From: Beroe ovata
Lineage: Eukaryota > Ctenophora > Nuda > Beroida > Beroidae
Assembly: GCA_946803715.1 (NCBI GenBank)
Contig: CAMPET010000030.1
Coordinates: forward strand, 446,627-463,381
DNA length: 16,755 nt
Direction of reading: 5' to 3'
The notes below the pieces were generated by a model, which worked only from the letters and a program-made list of their open reading frames with translations, made no database searches and was not told the origin of the DNA. A program made the position numbers and the translations under genes. This document shows, one piece after another, positions 1-8,986 of this stretch (positions are counted from its first letter, which is position 1; each line of letters opens with the position of its first letter).

Positions 1-700
1 ATATGATGCTTCGAAATCAAAAAATAAACCAGGTACCACAAGAAATAAATTTTAATAATATAATGCAGGGAGGCAATACTTCTTGAAAGTCGAATATAAC
101 GAAATATTTGAAAACTGTAACAAGCCAGCAATTAAAGTAATTGGATACATAATTCAGCAGTTTTGCAATGAAACAACACCCAATAAAATGAAACATTTTA
201 CATATTACGACCGTCTGCTATAGAGAAGGACACAGAAGCAGGAAGAAATAAAAAAGGTCGAAAAAAAGGCCAACGAAATGCCCAATAAATATGGAAGAGT
301 GGCAGCAACTATAATAGGATATTCGGTGCCCCCCCATTCTCACACTCATGGGCGACATAAGGGACAATACCAGGAATTGCATGCCATCCTTATAGAAATT
401 AATTGCGTGTTTCCCACACGTCTGATATCTGTGTAATCTGTGTGTGGTGGGGCAACAATGCGCGCAAACACACACACACACACACACCAATTCATCAAGT
501 GGTCCAATTTTGGGGGAGTTATCCACTCAGGAAGGACGACTACTTGACAAGGGGCCAATCACACGGCTGGCAGACAATCCGACTTATATAATGAAACATC
601 CGCTTTTGGAGATTAATCAAAGTGTTGAACTACATGTGGGATAGGCGGGCAAGCAGCAGAGAGAGAAGGGAAAGTGTCGCGACGCTTTCCACCATAGTTA
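1..700. other. Gene-poor AT-rich flank
   Basis: No coding region is recognisable on either strand. The few open frames are short, low in complexity and partly created by the CA repeat at 468-487. No tRNA or rRNA pattern is seen. The stretch may be intergenic or a long intron of a gene outside the window. Confidence 0.5.
468..487. repeat. (CA)10 microsatellite
   Basis: An uninterrupted CA dinucleotide run of about 20 bases follows a CGCGCAAA lead-in. It generates the artificial Cys-Val or Thr-His repeats in overlapping frames, which is why those frames are not called as genes. Confidence 0.95.
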
Positions 701-733
701 TTAACATGAGCCATGATATCGCTCGGGTAATGG

Positions 734-788
734 AATCGGGAATTCCATTCTAGAATGTTCAATCGGGAATTCCAAACTTGAATGTTCC
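734..788. repeat. Tandem direct repeat, two copies of about 27 bp
   Basis: Copy one (734-760) and copy two (761-788) both start AATCGGGAATTCCA and both end with GAATGTTC. They differ in a short central stretch. This is a simple local duplication with no gene around it. Confidence 0.85.
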
Positions 789-789
789 A

Positions 790-2260
790 GGTCCATCATC
801 TATCGCAGGAGGTACGATTTGAACTGCTGTCACCGAGCGAGTATATAACACGATCAAAATGGGGTTCATAAATTGCTCCTGTATAATAGAGTTGTCAAAC
901 TGCGTACCATGTCAGATGAACATGGTGTACGGGACGAGCAGGTAGGAGAACAAAAGGACACAATATCCCAGTAGGGAACAGTGGAATGTAACGCTGTCAA
1001 ACATGGGCATTTGACAGCGCGGTCAATATGTTGCACGTGCTCTGATGTACACAGGCTGACGCGCTGCATTGCTAGCCACGCAGTAGCTGTACACTCTTCA
1101 GATATCCATATTCCATACAGGGCCGGGGCGGGTCAACTAACAAGGAGATGTCTCATAACCGTGAACACTTTCCATGGGCCCTGTAATTTTACCATGGTAC
1201 TGTACGACTGTCGATTAACTCTTCACACGACTGTCGATTAACTCGTCACACTGGTTCTGATATCTTTAAACTTGTTGCGGTTCACAATGGTTCTCTCGAG
1301 AATTTTACAGAGTCATGTTAACCTCCCCGAGCAATCAAGCACAATATAATCACAGAGTTTCTCTGAAACCCCACCTTCTCGCCGCTTTATGAAGGAGCAT
1401 CGCGATGCTGCCCTCACTGCCGTTTGAACATCGTTTTATAACAACTATTAAGTCTACGCGACCGCGGTAGCTCACAGCTGTATTATATTCTAGCCAGCTT
1501 ATATTATCTGAGCGGACAAGGTAGGCACAGCGAGCGAGGCTTGCCCATTGCGCAATGCGCAGTGTTCAGGCCAATAACAAACGTGACAAATGTCAAATAT
1601 CACACGGAACATAATGCTGACTGACCAGCAGCACCCCCACCCCCATAAGAGTTGAATAATGGGGTACCAAATCAGACACTAAATAGACCGGGGATATAAA
1701 GTGTGTTATGTCAGTGTTATGAGCGATACGCCCAATTGCCTAATTCACCGCGGTGAAATGTCAGTGAAATGCCAGGTCGTTTTGGTACAGTCTGATGATT
1801 CCGTTGAAGGAGACCTGTTCTGACAGGTCTTATCAGGATGCGCATGAACAGTGATGTAATGGGTGCTGCACTATTGTCACTGCCTGTTTGGGCTGACATT
1901 TCATCATGAAGAGAGAAAACACACGTATGACATATCATGAATATCTGCTGCGCAGGACGACAATAGAACAATGACTGCCAGCACGATATAAAATTGTTAA
2001 AAGCATCTTTCCAAAATTAACTAAGCTGTGATTGGAAAGGGGAAACTATGATAATTCTCGATGGAAAAACAGCTCCATTTACTGGTAAATAGATTCGAAG
2101 AGCTCAATTTGTTCAAATGGCGAGAGAGTGAGTAGAAGGCCACACACAAACACATAACCTGTCCAGTTCATAGCATCATGGAATCTTGAAAAATGGATTA
2201 ATTTACGTAAAAAGGGCTGAGTTAAATAACGGGAGTAGTTAAATCCAACTAATAACTACA
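790..2260. other. Non-coding stretch, no recognised gene
   Basis: Frames are broken and no protein family is visible. Structured points include the palindrome TACCATGGTA (about 1190-1199), the 23-bp duplication above and TGCGCAATGCGCA (1549-1561). The last resembles an NRF-1 half-site pair with one extra base between the halves, and a GGCCAAT box follows it. These hint at scattered regulatory sites but do not prove a promoter. Confidence 0.4.
1205..1250. repeat. Tandem direct repeat, two copies of 23 bp
   Basis: The 23-bp unit beginning CGACTGTCGATTAACTC occurs at 1205-1227 and again at 1228-1250, directly adjacent, with one mismatch (CTTCACA versus CGTCACA). The lack of divergence suggests a recent duplication. 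Confidence 0.9.
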
Positions 2261-2299
2261 GCATAGAAATCAGCGGATGCTCTGGAAGCGCTGAGCGCG

Positions 2300-2570
2300 G
2301 TCAACAACCAATGAGGCTACCGGAAAGTGGGTTTAGGGGACACTACAGCCAATAGGAGGGAGCGAACTGTTATAGCCCGCTAGTCTGATTAATTTATAGT
2401 GGTTGTACTGCAAAACGCTAAACTCCCAAACGACAAATGGATTCAACTTTTTATCATGGGTCGATAAACAGCTACATATGAATGACTACCGTGTCCACTT
2501 AAGCTGATTTGACATGTTAAGTCGAGAATGGACCAATCAGGCGTGCACATCGGATGCAGGGCCCAATGAG
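2300..2570. promoter_or_regulatory. Candidate promoter/enhancer with clustered CCAAT boxes
   Basis: Four CCAAT pentamers lie within about 270 bp: AACCAATGAG near 2307, AGCCAATAGG near 2346, GACCAATCAG near 2530 and CCCAATGAG near 2560. The third fits the NF-Y consensus best. An ETS-like ACCGGAAAG is close to the first. NF-Y sites often cluster in animal promoters, but no transcript start or first exon is recognisable next to them, so the call is tentative. Confidence 0.3.
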
Positions 2571-2817
2571 TGACAAGGGATTGTATCACGTGAGACGTTT
2601 AAAGTAATTAATAAGCTGCACCTGGTAGAGTACTATTGATTAGTAATTAATACGGGGGGGAGAAGACTATGTTGGAGATATATTACAACCCAACATATAG
2701 TAACCCCTGGGGCTCGGTTAGTACCTGCACAACAACAAGCATATGACGCCGCTACTGCGTCACCCCATTATCGGGATATTAGCAAATCCGCACCACCATG
2801 GCGACCGGGGTATGTGT

Positions 2818-2874
2818 GTGCGCGGAGCTTCGCGCACTAATTAATTGAATTCTTTAATGAGTGTGATTAATTAG
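2818..2874. repeat. Two adjacent inverted repeats
   Basis: GTGCGCGGAGCTTCGCGCAC (2818-2837) is palindromic except for two central positions. It is followed by CTAATTAAT (2837-2845) and its exact reverse complement ATTAATTAG (2866-2874). The TAATTA cores match generic homeodomain sites. Whether this is a binding platform or a hairpin pair cannot be told from sequence. Confidence 0.6.
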
Positions 2875-4127
2875 CGACAAGCTTCTTATGGACGATGCAG
2901 TTGGTACCAAGGTTTTTGTGAGATATATATCGGTAAAAGGACAGATAAACCAAGCACTATATCATGAATTGCAGTATCGGGAAATGCCAGTTTGCATGGG
3001 TGAACAGTGAACGATACGCGCGCGCGTGTGGGTACCATGCGATTACTGCACGGCCTCGATAGGAAATTACCGGGAAATTGAACAGCCAACACTCGGAGCC
3101 ATAATCCTGCACAGTGATGGGTGAAGTGTACTGTGAACTGGGATAAGTCTACGCGTGGATACACCGCATAGTATCAAAATACAGCTGGAGAGAGAAGCAA
3201 CTCTTGTCAGACCGCGCTTCCTGTCATGATACATCAGATGTGCGCCTGACACATTGCAGTATCATATGTACGCCCAGATTACTGCTTATATCATGGGCTG
3301 TTATAGATTGTGTATCTCCTGTGATATCGTCTTGCTCTTTACAGATTTGTTAATTGATAACAAAATGCTTTGATAAATTGGGAGTTCGCTATCAGTACCA
3401 GATTGCTGGGAATTGCAGATGTTTTGACTGATCTTGTTCGATACTATACCGACGCGGACCTACTATAATGTCGTTCGTACGGGCCTTGGAGTGACATGAT
3501 ATAAGCAAATGACTTATTTTATCCTCCGCCAATTGCTAAGCAAATATATCAGACTGGTTCAGTTGGTGAATCCGTCTTGGGAAGCTTATATCATGGATAA
3601 CAAAGAAAACTAAGAAGTGACCTCTTAATTCTTTGGTAACATTACATAGTTACGAATCATTGATAATTATCGGACAAAAACTGGAGTAAAAGAGGCAAAA
3701 CTATAACGATCGTTGAAATCGGACCAATAACACCTGATCTATAATAACCTCGTCATGCGCTACCGCAGTACCACACTTGTCGAAGTACCGCATGGTACAA
3801 TACCCGTGTCAGTCGAGCTAAACCATGACAGTGAACAACTGTACCGGGGGGGGGCATTCATCCTTCCACTATGAATAACCCACATGCTTGTTCCAAGATC
3901 AGACCCAGCGCGCAAGATCAATTATAACGCGACCTGCGCGGGGTTATAAATTGTGCGAGTTGTCTTGCGCAACAATATATTCCTGATTTCCTGACACAAC
4001 AGCGATCGGCTTATTAATGCGATCGGCCGCTAGCTCCGGTGAAATGGTATTTGTGTCAAATTTATTGTGAATAATAATGCGTCTCTAATACGATATACCA
4101 CCCAATATCATTATAAATCAAGTCAGG

Positions 4128-4158
4128 ATTATTTGATGGTTCGCGGGCATCAAATAAT
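4128..4158. repeat. Perfect 11-bp stem hairpin
   Basis: ATTATTTGATG (4128-4138) and CATCAAATAAT (4148-4158) are exact reverse complements separated by a 9-base GC-rich loop. No T-run or gene end is adjacent, so a terminator role is not indicated. Confidence 0.8.
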
Positions 4159-5444
4159 ATAATCTGCTCGTAACAATTTGAGAGAGCGTCCTAGCTAGAT
4201 AAGATCTAAAGAGCCGGGTCTCTAATTATTTGAGAGGGAATTGGAACAAATTCATAGCTACCACTTTGATCTGATGTCAAATTTACGTGTGCGTCAGTTA
4301 TGGATAGATCTATCGCTGGTCTCCTACATCGTACCACATAAAAATCCATCTAAACGATTGTTGAGATTGTTAATAATCGATAGTTCGCAATATCCTGGCG
4401 ATTTTACATATCGATAGCACTGATAATTGAATGTAATGACTCCAAACATCACCACATTAATAAATGTAGTAACTTTATATATGCAAAAAACGTCCTCACA
4501 AACCGACAGAAGAGTTACATCTATTGGTTGAAATTGTCACTATTATTATACTGATATTGATTATGGAGTTGTTATTTTAGGGGGAGGGGTTATCTATGAC
4601 TATCGGATGTGTTACGTGGAATTCCTTTGATTTCTGCTATCGGGGCCGATCTTACAGCGACTTGCGACCTGCAATTCCATGGAAGAACGGGCAAAATGGC
4701 AAAATTGTTGTTGTAGAATACATCGAGAATTCCAAATTCAGACCAGCAACGCGACTTTTCAGGGTACCTAAATAAAACAACGGATGTGAATACCAAAGGG
4801 GTCATAACAAGTGGAACTCTACCTCAACTTCATAATCAACTCTGCATCATTTCGCGAATGAGAACAAATTACCTTGGCCTCGGGAGCTTTTGGACCAATC
4901 TATAAAGCTTGAAGCGAAAGATCAATGAAAAAGGCGATTGATAGAATAAGGGCTTGAGAAAGGAACTATTTAATTAGTTTTTTGAACTTCATCTGGTCTC
5001 GATATAAAGTCAGGCGGGGACAATTACCATCTGTATACAAACTGGAGGATAATTATTGATTGTATTGGAGACAATGTGTGAGGTACTTTTCCTTTATAAT
5101 TGCAAAGCAAGGCAGCAATCAACTCAATGTAGTTACCCAAGTTTCACACAGTTTGATTACTCTTGTGGTTATACACGATGATAGGTCATGACCCAATAGG
5201 GATTACAAATGAAGTCACGTGATCCATCATATATTGAAACCCAAACCGATTCCATTTAATGGAAGAATCTGAACTCTCCCCTGAGGGGAATTTGTTGTCG
5301 TGGAAGCAACAATTCAATAAATCAAACCACACACGCACACACTCGCACGAAGAGCAACAATCCGAACAACAGATACGATGATGGGAACAAATAATTGAAA
5401 GGAAGGGGAGAGCTTGAAAAGTCAATAAAATATATGAGTACAGC

Positions 5445-5469
5445 TGAGAGAGAGCGAGGAGAGAGAGAG
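5445..5469. repeat. GAGA-rich purine tract
   Basis: Interrupted GA dinucleotides run for about 25 bases. Such tracts can bind GAGA-type factors or be simple slippage products; nothing here decides between them. Confidence 0.7.
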
Positions 5470-5690
5470 TGGACACTCCTCAGCCATAAGACTCAGATAT
5501 TTACAATTACTAATTAATTGCTATTCTCCCATTATCCCATACAAGGTCACGCAGTGACTTGATATACAGATTACTCTGGCTAGCAGTAATTTGACTATAC
5601 TCGGGACCTATGTGTAATTAACACAATTTCTCGGCACGTCATACAAACGCGTCCCCTGCAATACTGATTCGAGGTTGGTTCTTCCCCTAT

Positions 5691-6266
5691 CACGTGACCG
5701 TACTCGGTGTCACGTGCGTTGTCATGGGAACAGGGTCAACAGTGTAGATGTTTTCAATTGCCGGGTCACGTGACCCTCCCTCAGTGAGGTGTCGTGACCC
5801 AGAAGCAGCAGCTGCGGGCCGTTGTATTTGGAGGCTATGATTACAAATACCTCCTAAATTAACTACATAATTCGGTTGTGAGTTGTGCACATGATACGCT
5901 TCAGTGATTAGTAATTAGATTAACCCTCCCGATAATTAATTACATTTACATGTACCATTGTACCGCGAGATAAGACGGTAAGTTTAAATGCGAAATATTA
6001 GAAGTTTGGTGGATATATCACACATCACGAGAGGATGAAAACTGAATATTATATACCTACTCCTTTATAATGTGCATGTTTGCTTCCCCTGTCACGTGAT
6101 ATGGTTGTCAAAAAGTGTAAGAAAGAGGTAGAAATACTGAGAATACAATACGGCAGCACACAGGTGCGAGGCCGCCGCTATTATTCAGCCTAACTTCCAA
6201 GCAGTGGACCGTGACATGTTCAAATACGTGAGTAGAATATAACCGGTAAGGATCGGCCACCACGTG
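5691..6266. promoter_or_regulatory. CACGTG E-box cluster (CLEAR/USF-like)
   Basis: CACGTG hexamers occur at 5691, 5711, 5767, 6093 and 6261, and another lies at 5216. The 5767 site is the centre of a perfect 14-bp palindrome, GGGTCACGTGACCC (5763-5776). It contains GTCACGTGAC, the core bound by MITF/TFE and USF bHLH-zip proteins in animals. Five sites in under 600 bp suggests a regulatory region. No first exon is recognised nearby, so the target gene is unknown. Confidence 0.45.
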
Positions 6267-6339
6267 CCGATTCACGCGCACAGATAAAAAAACCAAACTC
6301 GCGAGTCTCGACTTATCTTCTACTGACACCACAGCCAAG

Positions 6340-7570
6340 GTAAAATGATGCAGACTTGTTTCTGTGTCGCGATTTCAATTGCTTTGCAGTCACGGCGGTG
6401 ACACTTATCAATGATCAATGACGGAAAATCACTGGAAAATAGTAATGAAAGTTGTGTGAAACGATGATGCAGGAACCAAATTCAACAAACTTGTCAACAA
6501 AGCTAGTTTCTAAGTAAGCTATTGGTTTTTACTGGTTCGACTTTATGAATTGAACAATGATAGAGCAGCCAACGCACCAAAGACGTACTCGAACTCAAAC
6601 ACCAGACCATTCGGAGCAGGAAGCAGTCAATAACATAACTAATATCGAACTATAAAGTCACTTTACCGTTACACCATCGTCACATGACACCCAAAACAGG
6701 GGGATTACATGTCGGATTGACGTTCATTTCACATATATACAAACGTGTGGTACAAAGAGATCTATATTTTGCGTTTGGCTATCATTCGTTTAACATAAAG
6801 CATTGCTAATGGCATAACATTTAGTAAGTTTCGAAATGGATATGACGCTTTTGATCGGGCATGTTTGGAGGAATTAATGGGGCTATATCATGTAAGAGGT
6901 CACGTTCAATGAAGAAGATTTGATCATTCAATATGAGCATTATCGAGCTCCAATTTTTATTGTTCTTAATTTGTGAATTTTATGAGAATGATATTAACAG
7001 ACTCATCTTACCAATTAGTCATCATGGGCTCCATAGAATCGTGTTCAGTCAGAATACATCCTCAAATATCGCTGTTCAGCATAACCGATCTCTGAGGAGA
7101 AAACAATCAAACGAACGGTAGGTCATAACACTATTACTATGAACAAAGAGCTGACAATCCTTGACGCCGTAGCTAGAATAGGGCTGATACCTTTGGGATG
7201 AGGTTGTGAATCCTCAATCCTCATCCAGCTTCCTCCGGATCCGCGGGCAACATATTGGTGTCATCTACCGGTGTGTGGTGTCATCACCTCGCGCCATTGC
7301 CAGGTGTCATTGTCTGGTTGTGAACACTGAGTTACAGATAGCAGGAGTTCAGATGATCACATCGACACATCACACAGGTGCTCATTCACGGAGTGAGTGA
7401 AAAATGTTTAAAATTAACTTGAGTAAAATGGAATAAACTTATTACTTTGAAATCCAATTAGCGATAGTCAAATCAAGAATAAATAAATAAATGAGTCAGC
7501 ATAATAAATTCATCATGGTATAGTAGAAGGTGTAAAAGAGAGAACGAATGTAATAATATTAAGGGGATTC
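6340..7570. other. Non-coding AT-rich stretch
   Basis: No gene is recognised. A slightly more GC-rich patch at about 7210-7390 contains GGTGTCAT three times and stays open on the plus strand for 60-odd codons. It has no family resemblance and no convincing exon borders. Confidence 0.4.
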
Positions 7571-7574
7571 TAGT

Positions 7575-7888
7575 ACTGTTGTCCGAAGCGGACTGTTGTC
7601 CGAAACGGACTCTTGTCCGAAACGGACTCTTGTCCGAATCTGAGTTCCGAATTGGTTCCAAAAAAAGCGGACTCTTGTCCGAATCGGACGCTTGTCCGAA
7701 TTGGACTAACCCTAACCCTAACCCTTACCCTAACTCTAACACTTAACCCGAAAGCCATTTTACATTGCATTGAATAATTGCCATGCAAATTCGGACAAGA
7801 GTCCGCCAAATGGATTCTTGTCCGAAGCGGACTGTTGTCCGAAAACCGAAAATTCGGATTCGGACAAGAGTCCGCTTCGGACAACAGT
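7575..7888. mobile_element. MITE-like element: 30-bp TIRs of hairpin units around telomeric core
   Basis: The first 30 bases (7575-7604) and the reverse complement of the last 30 (7859-7888) match at 29 of 30 positions, beginning ACTGTTGTCCGAAGCGGAC. Both arms are built from a unit of about 17 bp, GTCCGAAACGGACTCTT. Its halves GTCCG and CGGAC pair with each other, so each unit can fold alone and the arms can pair together. The core at 7706-7749 is a degenerate CCCTAA tract. No clear target-site duplication or transposase is seen. It could be a non-autonomous transposon or a satellite-derived foldback element. The right end lies 36 bp from the stop codon of the MazG-like gene. Confidence 0.65.
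7706..7749. repeat. Interstitial telomeric repeat (CCCTAA)n
   Basis: About seven units of CCCTAA and one-base variants (CCCTTA, CTCTAA, CACTTA) run in tandem. The TTAGGG strand is therefore the minus strand. TTAGGG is the telomere repeat of most animals. The drift between units shows it is not an active telomere end. It sits in the centre of the inverted-repeat element. Confidence 0.9.
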
Positions 7889-7924
7889 CCGGTTACCTAT
7901 TAAGGGCACTTGGTGAATCAAAAT

Positions 7925-8662
7925 TTATCTGTTCCCACCATCCCCCTTTATAACACCCCTTTCTTGTCGGGACTTGATCTTACATATGTTGAGTTGCAAA
8001 ACATGGAGTAAATCACTACCAAGCCACGGACACAGCTTGACACTCAGATCACGGAACAAGTTCTTCACCTCATTGATAATAGCCTGCTTCTTATCAGCGT
8101 TCATTACCTCATCATCATCACGGATAGATTTCTTGATACGCCCACCTATGATACCGATGTAACATAACATATCTGAGAACGTATTGGAGAGGGATACCTC
8201 ACTATAGCTCTCCTTTGCAAAGTTATTATCATCCTTCTCTAACTCGACAACAGATTCCAACTTTACGTCCAGCTGTCTGCATATAGCAGCGAGATACCAC
8301 ACTAAATCCCCAATTTCGTTCAAACACTCCACCCGTGCGGCAACACATTTTTCCAGCACTATCCGATCATCTCCACCCTCAACCCAGACTCCGTTAACCC
8401 GAAACTGGGCGGAATACTTTCCCTCGAGCTCGGTAACCGCGTCCCTCACCTCACAGAACTCCTCCACTACGCCACAGTAGAGGTACGAGAGGTTGCGAGG
8501 AACGGATGACTGAGGGAATATGGCGGTGCTCGCAGCAAGGGTCTCGTACTCCGATAATCTCGTGACTCGGGAACCAGAGATCGGGGGCAAGGATTGGGTG
8601 GGGAGGTCGGAACTGGACACTTTCCGCTTCTTCGTGAGATGAATGCCGTTCGTGGTTGCCAT
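7925..8662 (-). CDS. MazG-like NTP pyrophosphohydrolase, two-domain, putatively nuclear
   Basis: An intronless frame of 245 residues has a real ATG at 8660-8662 and TAA at 7925-7927. MazG-family all-alpha enzymes hydrolyse (d)NTPs to NMP and pyrophosphate with magnesium, cleaning the nucleotide pool. The N-terminal half has the family opening (SEYETLAASTAIFP, residues 37-50), EEFCE at 67-71 (EExxE) and EIGD at 116-119 (ExxD), the metal-binding acids. The C-terminal half aligns to a second copy: YIGIIGGRIKK (168-178) and NEVKN (197-201), followed by the typical MazG-like tail SRQERGVIKGDGGNR (231-245). In it the EExxE acids are Gly, Gly and Lys and the Asp of ExxD is Asn, so this half should be inactive. 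KKRKV at 11-15 matches a classical monopartite nuclear localisation signal. The start has T at -3 and G at +4, a weak context. The lack of introns beside spliced neighbours could mean retroposition or transfer. It is not the usual animal dCTPP1 type. Confidence 0.88.
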   Translation of the reverse strand: MATTNGIHLTKKRKVSSSDLPTQSLPPISGSRVTRLSEYETLAASTAIFPQSSVPRNLSYLYCGVVEEFCEVRDAVTELEGKYSAQFRVNGVWVEGGDDRIVLEKCVAARVECLNEIGDLVWYLAAICRQLDVKLESVVELEKDDNNFAKESYSEVSLSNTFSDMLCYIGIIGGRIKKSIRDDDEVMNADKKQAIINEVKNLFRDLSVKLCPWLGSDLLHVLQLNICKIKSRQERGVIKGDGGNR

Positions 8663-8986
8663 GAATTATAGCTAGAAAGTTGGCGAGAGTTGAACCAGAA
8701 AACTACAATAATAAGATAGATGCTTATGTATTTGGAAATGAATAAGAATTGCCTAAGCTGCTATTAGATTGGAAACGAGGGGGTAAAATACAAATCTTAC
8801 AGAATGGGATTATATATCGGTTACAAAAACAGTCCTAGTGATAAAGCTCAAAGATCATGGATTAATAATTAACTTGATATGTAAAAGTAGTCTTCTTCTA
8901 CAAACAGACATGAACGGAAATCTTACTAAATTAACAAACAGTAAACGACATTTAACTGAAATTGGTATTACAATCCTTGGTTTCTA
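8663..8986. other. Intergenic spacer between sideroflexin 3' end and MazG-like gene
   Basis: This 324-bp AT-rich spacer must contain the sideroflexin 3' untranslated region and the promoter of the MazG-like gene, since both are on the minus strand. No canonical AATAAA signal was found near the sideroflexin stop. An open frame on the plus strand overlaps the last sideroflexin exon antisense and is not called. Confidence 0.6.

Larger units (their letters stand above)
2571..5180. other. Non-coding stretch rich in small inverted repeats
   Basis: No gene family is recognised on either strand. The stretch holds several perfect or near-perfect inverted repeats (2818-2837, 2837-2874, 3785-3798, 4128-4158). 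It also has the direct repeat GCGATCGGC at 4002-4010 and 4019-4027, and a G8 run near 3846. The nonamer TATATCATG recurs in this stretch and again near 6885. Confidence 0.45.

Noticed and set aside
218-644. Overlapping short frames on both strands at 0.2-0.6 kb
   Set aside because: They are built on the CA microsatellite and have no homology features.
5186-5476. 96-codon minus-strand frame, Cys/Ser-rich
   Set aside because: It crosses the GAGA tract and has low-complexity composition, no motif and no supporting exon borders.
6108-6338. 76-codon minus-strand frame through the E-box region
   Set aside because: The proposed first codon is TTG rather than ATG, and no domain is visible.
7570-7884. 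104-codon minus-strand frame with Arg-Val and Phe-Gly-Gln repeats
   Set aside because: The amino-acid repeats are direct translations of the telomeric tract and 17-bp units, not a protein signal.
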